Below are positions 1 through 11,249 of a stretch of 64,000 bases of DNA, in pieces. Source of the DNA: Enoplolaimus lenunculus (lineage: Eukaryota > Nematoda > Enoplea > Enoplida > Thoracostomopsidae); contig JASANG010003983.1 of NCBI GenBank assembly GCA_030248215.1, positions 1-64,000 on the forward strand, given 5' to 3'. Below the pieces are notes generated by a model. It did not search any database. It worked only from the letters and a program-made list of their open reading frames with translations, and was not told the origin of the DNA. The position numbers and the translations under genes were made by a program. The stretch's first letter is position 1, and each line of letters begins with the position of its first letter.

Positions 1-487
1 GAAGGAAAAGACTCAAAAAATTGGGCATGCGCCCCCCTTAGATTCTAAACATCACAGCCCCTGACAATTGCCACAGTATATTTCCAATACGTAATGCTGC
101 TGCAGATTTTCAATACTGAAAATTTTGACGACCGCACCTTCTGCTGCGAAAATTCAAATTTAAAATCATAATTTAAATGTTAAGCGTGAGCAAACAGTGA
201 TTTTAGTGTTTATTTTTTTGAAGTCATAAAATTCAAATTTCCGGTCGCCGCATTCTTCGATAAAACCTGCCGCCCGCCTACATTACAAAATCGCAATTAA
301 CTACATATGAAAGCGTCTATATGCATCACATGAGCTTAAATCCACCGGTTCAATGATTTAAACTACTGTGGTTATATACAACTATGTGTCTGAATCTATG
401 CTAGTATACCTGAAGAATTTATGCTGATGATGTAGAGCTTAGGCTGCATCTCGAGAGTTTCCCCCCAATGCTTGCCACTAATGCCCG

Positions 488-660
488 GGCCCATGTTAAT
501 TTTAGGGCCGTCTCGGTTTCTGATGGGTCTGCAAAATTATAGGCTGACATTCTGTACTACATTTTTGCTTAATAGGTTTAAGACTAGGAATACACTGTTT
601 TAATGCTTAGGCTCAGGCTTAGGAATATGCTTAATCTGACGGCCCTAAAAAACTATAGCC
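488..660. mobile_element. TTAGGC-core MITE, variant B
   Basis: Ends GGCCCATGTTAATTTTAGGGCC and ...GGCCCTAAAAAACTATAGCC are inverted. The core has CTTAGGCTCAGGCTTAGG. It shares the left-end block GTTTCTGATGGGTCT with the copies at 2940 and 46783. Confidence 0.8.
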
Positions 661-999
661 AAGACCCACGTGCGACTCAGTAGAGGCTTTATGTAATCCA
701 CCATGACTTCTTGGTGTGCACGGTGTACTACGTAAAATTTAGTGACACCTGGACCTCTATAAAAATAGTCTCATTATTTTCGAGTCGAACATAATTTTCC
801 TTTTAAACGTTGGATGTTAAATGCGTCTGAACATTTTAGAAGCTTTAGAATTTAGACTTGTTTTCTACGAATATGGAAAACATACATTGGGCCTCAAATC
901 ACCAATTGAAATCAAGGGTCAAAATTTGAACTTGATATTCCCTGCAGTGTATTTAAATGTAATTAGCTTCGTAGAATGGGTTTTATCACATTAAATGCC

Positions 1000-1346
1000 C
1001 GTGGTGACCCGAATAAAAAGTGGGGCTGATATTTAGTTGGCCTCACCAGAGGGTACCTCCCTGTTATTTGGTTATGGACTGTTATTTATTTTTAACCCGC
1101 CCCCCGCCACCCTTCATTTTATTGAATGCACCTTCAAAACTTAAGTATGCTTCAATGTTTCGAACTCAACTTAATTTGGTCTGGAGTCATTTGTACACTG
1201 CAATTAGGGATAATTGACATTTATGGAGTCTAATTAAGGTTTAGGGACTCTATCCATTTACGGTGTTTTATTAGGGGTACGGACTCGTATTGATTGAGAC
1301 TCAAAATGGAGACTCCCTCTTATTACCCCATCTTATTCGGGTCATC
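1000..1346. mobile_element. TA-type MITE, family CTGTAGTGACC, copy 1
   Basis: Left end GTGGTGACCCGAATAAAAAG and right end CTTATTCGGGTCATC are inverted. The interior (GATATTTAGTTGG, CTGTTATTTGGTTATGGACT, CTCGTATTGATTGAGACTC) is shared with the copies at 8574 and 10350. Confidence 0.8.
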
Positions 1347-1503
1347 TTATAAATATATGCCGACTTATGACATATTGATATGTAACAATTAGTTTAAGCT
1401 TACAAACATGGATTTTTTAAACTTTATTAACATATAGAATATTTAGCATTAAAATGATTTTTCTTATTATTTCAACGGCAAGATTACCCGTTTAATATCA
1501 AGA

Positions 1504-1755
1504 ATGACCACTGCAAGTGATTATCCTCAGCCAATCAAGCATGGTATATTGTCAGCGAGTGTCGAATCCAAATTTGACAGATGGTGTATTCGAAGTCAAA
1601 TTTCACAACTCACAATCCGACAAAAGTTGAGTTGGCGAAAAGAAATATTTCAAACGCGAAGACAAGTCGCAGACTATGCACTTGCGTTGGCTTTTATTGG
1701 AATCGTTTTGATGGTCGTTGAAAATGAACTGATGTCCTATTTGAATGCGACTAAA
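1504..1755 (+). CDS. SK channel alternative first exon A (N-terminus and S1)
   Basis: Eighty-four codons from ATG, ending in phase 0 at the donor AAA|GTAAGT. It encodes a short cytosolic N-terminus, a basic stretch before the membrane, and S1 with [11 protein letters not shown], matching the SK S1 pattern (ETEL in vertebrates). Spliced to 8415 it reads NATK-ETLW, which fits the S1-S2 loop. The start is the first ATG in the open frame. A MITE has inserted 17 bases past the donor. Confidence 0.9.
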
Positions 1756-4700
1756 GTAAGTACTGCTAGTGTGGCTCATGTATAGAACAGGGCCGGATCG
1801 TTTTCCGGAGGGGCTATAATAGAGTCAGTTTAAGCTTTAGACTAATTTCTTTGCTTAGGCTGAGGCTTAGGTTTAGGCTTACGAATATGCTTATACTACT
1901 GTTCCGGCCCTGTTCTATACATGGGCCGCAAGTGTCATGTAGATTAATCAGACGAATTTAACGATTAGATCTTTCGTTCAAGCAATTAAATGCTTAATCC
2001 AGGAAGTAAAAGGTGACAAACAGGTAAGTAACCAGTTAATCTTGTCGCTGATGGGGCTAAAACATGATTTCGGTGCTCAAACAACGGTTCTCAAATCACT
2101 TAGCAAGGTTTAAAATTTTCTTGGCGGGTATCTTTTCCCCTGAGTTCCCTTTGGCTATAGGCCTGGTGACGAACCTAAATAATCATTACGTAGAGGTACA
2201 ACCAAAGGTCTGCATGTTCACCTTGTAGAAGATACACCTCCGGCTTCAGCTCGAGTAGGCTTCACCTCATATTGCACCATTCTGGTCACAAATTAGCTTG
2301 ACGTTTGATGTAGTGTCGATACGTTTGTTTGGCCAATGTAAAGAATAGGGGCGGAACAGTATTACAAGCTTACTCCTAAGCCTAAGCCTAAGCCTAAGCC
2401 TCAGCCAAGCAAAAAAATAGTCTAAAGCTTAAGCTTACTGTATTGCACTCCCGCAGAAAAGCGTTCCGCCCCTGATCTTTACACGGACCATTGAGTCCAT
2501 GTTATTCCACCAGTTGCAAATTTTTAAATGCTCAAAACCGCACGTTTCTTGTCGTTCCAATCTTTTAAAATGACATAAACCGTTTGGTTAAGCTTATAAA
2601 TTTTTGGTTAAAAAAGTAAAAGTTTCGCTAGGCTTTTGCTCTAATTATGAGCGATTATACAAGCGTCCAAGGATGTGATCCAGTGATTCATGCCGTACAA
2701 AATTTTTCTTCAAAGCTTGTGGCAGATTAGACTAAACCAGCACTGTTATGCGCCTTTTGGCAACTGTTAGGAACATTAATTTGTGTTGCTTGAAGACATT
2801 TAATACTTCTCATATCTTTTCTTACGTGATATAGCGACTGCTTCTATTGTATACACTGAGAAGAAATTATAATTTTTGTAAATTAAACTAGCATAGGAAA
2901 GAATGATAATTAATCTTTATCCAAAAACATACTGAATTTGGCCCATGTTACTTTAAGGGGCGTTCAGGTTTCTGGTGGGTCCATAAGAGTAGATTTAGAC
3001 TCTAGATTACATTTTTTGTTTAGGCTTAGGCTTAGGCTTAGGCTTAGAAACACGCTTAATCTACTGTTGCGCCCCTTAAACTAACATTGGCCCTGAATTT
3101 TATACATTCTAACATTCCTTGAAAATGCCTTTAGTTTCCGCACTGTCCATTGAGGCATGCAAGCTGTGCTTTTGAGCAAGATTTATAATACGTTACGGTG
3201 TGGGCTGCCTTAGGCGTATTCCTACCTATATAAAAATTGCCTAGGGAACGCAAGGGGGCGCATCTACACCCCCTAGCACGTACCTGCTGTCACCCATAAT
3301 AATGTGCTATAATGCCGCTTGTCGCAACTGGATTGGGTTGGGTACAATTTAGGGACTCCACATGAATTGCGGCTTCATTTATTTTAGCCAATATCATCTA
3401 ATACCAGAACACAATACGATGCCAAGTTCGTTTAAAATAATTATTTACCGAATAAATTATTCGTATTCAGAATCTAAACCAAAACAATTTGTTTATTCGT
3501 TTGAAACATGTTATGTAGGTATTTAATCTTAAGACAATGGGCCAATGTTAGGAACAGGGCGGAACAGCGGAACAGAAAAACGTTCCGCTGATCTTGACAT
3601 GGGTCCAGACAATGCAAGCTGTTTAAAATGCATAATTCCAGTTCCATAAGCTATTTAAGGAGCCCAGTTAGGTGTTCATCGCAAATCCAACTTTCGGACC
3701 CTTTACCAAAGGCGTATTCAACAAAAATGTTACTTTTACATCCAGTTAAGTTTAACATGGATTTTGTTCCCGGATGTCTGCATTTTAAGCCCTGGCCACT
3801 ACACCAATCGAGGAGTTCAGGGCGTTAAAGTTGGCCGTGACTCGCTTTTCTTAGTGACATTATTTTTTAGTACAGCTTCAATTTTCTGAGAATGTAAATG
3901 CTTGGAAACTTTGCATTTTATACTATTTTAGTTTCCAGTCTCAGTGAGTTACATTTCCTAGCCATCAATTAAGTCATCAACGTTAATTTTAATTTCCTAT
4001 TTTCAGCTGTTTTTATCCGAGTCCAGTTTTTAAAAAATTCCGGCCCAACTGCAGTACAGTAAGCTTAAGCTTTAGACTGTTTTTTGCTTTGGCTTAGGCT
4101 TAGGCTAGAAATATGCCTATACTACTGTTACGGACCTGTTCTTTACATTTTCCGAGATTCCTAACCGAGGCGTTTTGTTACTTTAAATGCTTTTTTTCTG
4201 CCAGAGCAGTCTATTTGTATCATTTACAAATTTTTTTATTTTAAATGCGCGGAATTTATCAAGGGGCTGGACGTCAAACCGTCATCTCCCTTTTCGATTT
4301 TTATCCATGATTTTTCAGTCGGTAAGACAAGAAGCCTCTTTCCAAGCTTTGATAGTACGCTATATATACCTTCCTTCTCAAAAATCCTAGTTACACCCCA
4401 GCTCGCATATTAATACAATAACCCGATCACGACGTTCATGGTTTGACAAACGTGTAAGCGTATTATTGACGAGATTCAGCCATAGTTTTTGGGACAGGTT
4501 GGAAGCTAAATAAAGACCAGAACTGTATCCATCCTACACCTTGTTTATTCACCTGTTTTCAAATTAATGAATGAATCGAACGCTGTGTGTTCTCGTTCAA
4601 CCGATACTGCTTCATATTTGGATTTGTGAAATTTGCTTTACGTAAAGATAATTGTGTAACGATTCAATATTGGATTTTTTCAACCGCAGTTGAGCATATG

Positions 4701-5673
4701 TCAGATCAGAAAAAATCACATCGAATGTAAATATTTCGCGTAAATTTAAAATAAATCAGGACCATAATAGTTGTAGAAGCATATTGTTATGCCTAAGCTT
4801 AAGTCTAAGCGTAAGAATGAGCTTATACCTAAGCCTAAGCCTAAGCAAAAGATTTATCTAAAGATTAATCTACTCTATGGCAATTAGGCAGAAATTGGTC
4901 CTCCGTGATCTTTACATGGGCCGATATCAGTAGCATTGTAGTCAACGGTTTCATTTCTCAACGTGAATACGACGACTATTGCTGTGAATGATTTTCGTTT
5001 AATGTTCTCACTGCTCAGGGGTCAATTTGCAACGCAATGTTAAAAGACCATTTCCAATCAATTTTTGTTTTTGAGATTGTCCGAAGTTAAAACAAGCGAA
5101 CTCACTGAAAGGTTTACACTTCATAGGACAAATATTTTACTAGCGAAATTGCTTCTTAAAAGAGGTCAATTTTCTGCGTGAACCAGAGCCATACGTCGAC
5201 CTCTGGTTTCGCCCAGGTATCCAGATACATTTGTTATCCATGTGCAATATAGCGTCCAAGTATATATATCTTAAAATTTGTGTCAAGTTGATCACCATAC
5301 ACAACTTTCTGTTTTTCCGTTGAAATCCCGACGCAATCACTTACTGTTATTTAGGCGCTACAGAGAACTGAGAATAGCGCTTTCGTTAAATTTAGGACCC
5401 GATTGTGTTTGACTGGAACATTCAACTAACAATTGAATCATTTTAACTTCATCCGTGAGTTATATCCTATAGCAGTTTTGAAAATGCTAAATAATTTATA
5501 ACTTATTATATATTTGTTACAATTGGATGCGAATGGCCGGCATTTTTAGCGGTTTTAAGTTTTGTTCCTGTTTGTTTTGTAGTTCAAAATAATGAATAAA
5601 GCTCAGTTCCAACAACTTTAGCTCGTTTAAGGCTCGAAGTTTTGTTTCACAAAATATAATAGTAATAATAATA

Positions 5674-5712
<39 letters not shown>

Positions 5713-8700
5713 CTTTGCAATAGGAAAACCAGAAGCATTTGAGGAGGGTAATCTTCTCCATTCACTACCCATCGTTGAGACCAAAGATAAGCCTATATAT
5801 CATAGCAAGCAGTAGCCGTTTTACGAAAATTACCTGACTGGTATTATACACAATGTACGTATTTGACGATTTGACAAGCGCATATAGTCGGTTTGTACTG
5901 CAGTAATTTAGGTTTGTGGCTTAGCTTGAAGCCAATAGATTGAAAAATTGCGAAAGGCTCGTGTTATTCACCAATTCGCCTAATTGAGGTTCCATTTTTC
6001 ATATATCCAAACACCTTAACTTAAACACATAAGCAGCAAAGAGGTTTATTTGCAACCACGACAATTTAACAAGTGCAATTTGGTATGGACTGATTATCAC
6101 AGCTTTGACCCGTTTCAAGATCAGGGGCGGAAAGCTTTTCTACGGTAATGGAACAGAGTAAGTTTAAACGTTAGAGTAACTCCTTTTGCTAGGCTTAGGT
6201 ATAAGCTCATTCTTACGCTTAGGCTTAGGAATATGCATAATATATTACTGTTCTGCCCCTGTTCTATTGGCCATAGCTTCTATATTTAAATTTGCTTTAT
6301 AAAAATTATCTTTCTTATACTAGCAATCAAAATTGTTATGCTTATATATTATTACCAAAGTTATCCAGCTATTCTGAATGGATTTTCAACAATGCGTGCA
6401 GTGAAATAATTATTCTTAACAAATATAATAATATATAAATTCGTACCTATAAATACAGTATTATATTTTTCATCGTTTTTTCTCAGTTCTAAAAAACGAG
6501 GAAACTTGTTAAAAACACTAACGCATATTTTTCTTCACTTTTGTTTACAATTTTGCGATTAAAAGAAATTCTATCATTTTTTCACTTACCAGAACATTTG
6601 CGGTGTAGAAAATTGAAAAAAACAACAAAAAATGCTTCGCGCCCCGGAACTGGACCCAGGTAACCAAAATCGGTTCACTAACTTCCTAGCGTGGTTAACT
6701 GCGTCTGCTCGAAACAGCCGAAATTCGAAGCGTTCGCTGATATTTCAAAATATACGTATGGTCACAGATTGGGCAACAATGCTCGCAATGCTTGGGATTG
6801 GCTTGGCTGTTGTTGAAAATGAATTGGCGTATAGTTATTTTCACTCTGAGGTATAATGAAATATGTATTTGAATATCCGGATAAATATCCGGCCAGAATT
6901 GTCCAATATCCGGAATTGAAAAAATCGCAAATGCCCATCACTAATATTGGCACCGGATAAGGCTCGGTCATATATTGAACTAAATTGTTGACAATTTTTG
7001 TGAATGCTGGTTTTGTGTGTATTATTTGTATACTTTTGTTGACGTCCGGCGCTGTACGTCACCGTGCGGCACTGTACCGCAAATACCATGAACTTCTACA
7101 TGGCATCTCATAACAATTCATAAACAGAATTTTTTCACTTGCGGTGCCGTACGGCGTCGAACGTCGCCGCACGACAAATTTAGCGCCACCCTTATTCATT
7201 ACAATATTAAAATTTTTCTATCTTTTACAATATTTTTGTGCAAACTCCTAACATGTATGTGTTAGCTGACGGATGCAGAGGGGGCGTGGGGCGGACGCCC
7301 CGCTCCCGTCAGCAAAATATTATGTGATAAAATGATAAGGTTCCCACATTATATTTAAAAATTCACAGAAATTTTTTGTATAAAACATAATGCAGAAACC
7401 TAAAAACGCAAATCGAGTTTCGGATATCTGAACAAGAAAGCTTAATATCTTGAATAAAAACGCTTAATGAATGAACGGTTTTCTATAATTCACCACACAG
7501 CGCAGCGCAAATTTTTTTCCGTGCTTCATATTTTCGCAAGTTCGAAACGGCAAAGGACCTTAACTTTATATCGTTAAAATATCGGCGGTTCTAAAGTGAG
7601 CAACCAAAAAATCATCGGCCTTTCAGCAGAACCTTCAGCGGTGCTTAGATGGTACGAGGTCAAACTTCGATCCATGTAAAGTTCAGGGCCGCATCATTTA
7701 TCTGTGCGAACGCAACAGAGTAAGCTTAAGCTTTAGATTAATTATGTATTTTGCTAACGCTTAGGCTCAGGTATAAACTCATTATTCCGCTTAGACTTAG
7801 GCTCAGGTATAAGCTCATTCTTACGCTTATGCTTGGGCTCAGTTATAAACTCATTGTTCCGCTCGGAGTTAGGCTCAGGTATAAGCTCATTCTTACGCTT
7901 ATGCTTAGGCTCAGTTATAAACTCATTATTCCGCTTAGACTTAGGCTCAGGTATAAGCTCATTCTTACGCTAATGCTTAGGCTCAGTTATAAACTCATTA
8001 TTCCGCTTAGACTTAGGCTCAGGTATAAGCTCATTCTTACGTTTATGCTTAGGCTCAGTTATAAACTCATTATTCCGCTTAGACTTAGGCTCAGGTACAA
8101 GCTCAATCTTACGCTTATGCTTAGGCTCAGTTATAAAATCATTTTTCCGCTTAGACTTAGGCTCAGGTACACGCTCATTCATACGCTTATGCTTAGGCTT
8201 AGTTATAAACTCATTATTCCGCTTAGACTTAGACTCAGGTATAAGCCCATTGTTACGCTTTTGCTTAGGCTCAGTTATAAACTCATTATTACGCTTAGGC
8301 TTTGGCTTAAACTTAGCAATCTCTTTTTACTACTGTTACGGCCCTGTTCTGCGCATTGGCCCAAACTAGCATACTTGCATTTAGCGAAGCTAATATGTGA
8401 ATTATGTATTGCAGGAAACGTTATGGACGAACATACTGAAGCTTTTCATTGCGCTATCCACATCTCTACTACTGTGCCTAATTCTTGCGTATCATGCATT
8501 AGAAGTTCAAGTAAGTTTGCTAAAAATGCGACGTGCTTTGATAATTGTCAAAATTTAAGTTTTGATATTTTTACTGCAGTGACCGGAATAAGAGGGGGAG
8601 GGGTAATAAGAGGGGGTCCCCCTTAACTTTTGAAAGTACATTCCTGTGTATAACCTTGCATTATCGCTCAAGCTATTGACACAAGACAATCGTTTAATTC

Positions 8701-11208
8701 AACGGATAGTTGCAATACCGAATATATATATCAGTAACCAAGGGCAGTGGAGGACGGGTTAAAATAAATAACAGTCCGTAGCCGAATAACTGGGGGGTAC
8801 CCTCGGGAGAGGCCAAATAAATATCAGTCCCCCTCTTATTATGGTCACCACAGTACTTGAAGTAATTTAATTCAGACTTTGTACAAGTGTTTTGTTTATG
8901 GTTACAGATAACCATCTCGGTTTCGGAACGACATGTGGTTTCGTCTTATGAAAAACAAAACGAATTTTTTTATTCAATTCAACTTAAAATTTTGATTTTA
9001 AATTAAAACTTAAAGTTGCGCTATAATTGTCGTGTGCCTCAGCTCGGCGTCAAATACAACGCCCGACAGACAACACCGCAAACCAATTTATTAATAAATT
9101 TGTTTTCGACAGGTGTTAAAATAATCAAAAAGCATACCATTACCTTTATTCATCAGTTATTCCTCATCGACAACAGCGCCGAAGACTGGCGGATCGCAAT
9201 TACACCGCGGCGAATTGCTCAAATTACTCTCGAGCTTATCGTTTGCGCAATCTGCCCGATACCGGGAAACTACTCGTTCAACTGGACTACAACCCACGCT
9301 GATGGTCAAACAGTATCAACGACCGCTGTTTCATTGGACGCAGCGCTTTCAATCCCGATGTTCGCACGCCTATACCTTCTTGGTCGAGTTCTCTTGTTGC
9401 ATAGTAAATTGGTCACCGACGCATCGTCGAGAAGTATTGGAGCGTTGAATCGAATTAATTTCAATACAAAGTTCATTCTCAAAATCTTGATGACAGTAAA
9501 TCCGGGGGTTGTCTTGTGCGCTGCTACGTTGTCGTTTTGGATACTGTCAGCGTGGATTTTGAGGCTGTGTGAACGGTAATTCGTTACCTTAATTTGCATC
9601 TTTTAATGTTAAATTATTTGTTGTTCGTTTAATACAAATTTACGAGTTGTTTATAGCTTATTAATTCTTGTGGCTGAAGTTGAACTTTTCGATGAACTGA
9701 ATGGCTATATCAGGCTTTGTAGACCAATTTTTGGCTTACGCTTACGCTTAGGCTTGGGCTATGAATATGCTTATACTACTGTTACCGCCCTGTTCTTGAT
9801 ACATTAACCATAACTGTGCAGAAAAGTTGAAAAAGTTCAGCATGGGGTCACATGCGCTGGTCGTTGCAAATTTGACAGCATGGGGGCGAAACGCAGGAGT
9901 ATATATATTTTTTAGTTTTGAACTAATGCATATTAACTCCACGTTTTTCGCGGCAACCAATGAGGTGGCCTGCAAAATTACAACTTTGGCACGGCTGGGA
10001 GGGGAGACCGCAGGCCGTGCCCCATTTTCATCTCTGCTGCGCGACGTTTTGAAATCTTTTTGTAGGCATCATATCTTAGACGCAGAAGGCAATGTAATCA
10101 TTGAAGCACGAAAACATGAAAACTACCTGAATTCAATTTGGTTTATTGCAATTACATTTTTATCCGTTGGCTACGGGGATATTGTACCAAATACGTACTG
10201 TGGACGAACCGTCGCAGTAATTACAGGAATACTGGTTAGTTTTCGTGAAACACGATTGTGTACCACATTTATGAATTATTTAATTCGCAGACTTTTTATT
10301 AATTTAGCTATTTCAGGTGTTTTAAGTTTAACATAACCTGCGGTCAGTACTGTAGTGATCCAAATAAGAGGGGGGACTGATATTTATTTGGTCTCTAAAG
10401 AGGATACTCCCTGTTATTTGGTTACGGACTGTTGTTTGTTTTTAACACACGCTCCGCTACCCTTCGTTACAGATATATATCCGGTACTGCAACAATTCGT
10501 TGAATTAAACGTTTGTTTGTCTTGTGTCAATAGCCTGAGCGATAATACAAAGTTATACTTTAGAAAGTACTGTCAAAATTTAAGTACGCTTTAAAGTTTC
10601 AAACTCAAATTATTTGGTCCTGGAGTCATTTAGGCGCTACCATTTGGGATAATTAACATTTATGGACTCTGATTAGGGTTTAAGAACTCTATTCGCTTAC
10701 AGACTCGTATTGATTGGGACTCATAATGGGAAACCCTCTTATGACCTCCGTTATTCAGGTCACTACAGTATATATAGTTGTACTTGAAATTGTTTTTCGA
10801 CATCTAACCTATTATTGATTTGTTCGCGATACAATTGTTTTAGGGCGCTGGGACATCTTCGCTGGTGGTTGCTGTTGTTGCTCAAAAATTAGAATTAACT
10901 CGAGCCGAACGACATGTACACAATTTTATGCAGGACACTAAATTGACCAAACGGGTAAGGCTTCAGATTGAGCACAAGTCTATACAAAGGATATGAACTG
11001 AAGTTGCCCAATCATTACGATTTGTGTTTAAACATAGTATTTGAATGAAATTCCGCTTCGTCACATTCTTATTGTAAAGCTATTTACTGTGCCAGATAAG
11101 TTTAAGACACTTAATGCGAAAAATTATAGTCCAAATTATTATTGTTATTGTTATTATTATTATTATCATTAGTATTATATATGATTATTATATATGATTA
11201 TTATTATG

Positions 11209-11249
<41 letters not shown>

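Larger units (their letters stand above)
1..1503. other. Flank upstream of the SK gene
   Basis: No gene seen. It contains a variant TTAGGC MITE (488-660) and a TA-type MITE (about 1000-1346). The promoter for exon A must lie here, but no element can be named with confidence. Confidence 0.6.

Noticed and set aside
2941-3092. Interstitial telomere or chromosome-end fragment
   Set aside because: The TTAGGC tract is short and degenerate, and lies between inverted ends with an exact 8-bp duplication, so it is a transposon core.
7751-8626. 291-codon plus-strand frame of repeated LRYKLI units, and its 70-codon minus counterpart
   Set aside because: It is the 72-bp minisatellite translated; the frame is open only because the unit is a multiple of three. 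It runs through the real S2 exon in the wrong frame.
9016-9156. Extension of the S3-S4 exon to the upstream ATG-like start
   Set aside because: SK similarity starts exactly at 9157 after CATCAG, in phase with the S2 exon; the upstream residues match nothing.
9827-10065. Extension of the pore exon upstream
   Set aside because: The joined reading requires the acceptor at 10066 (TTTGTAG|); the upstream frame has no SK similarity.
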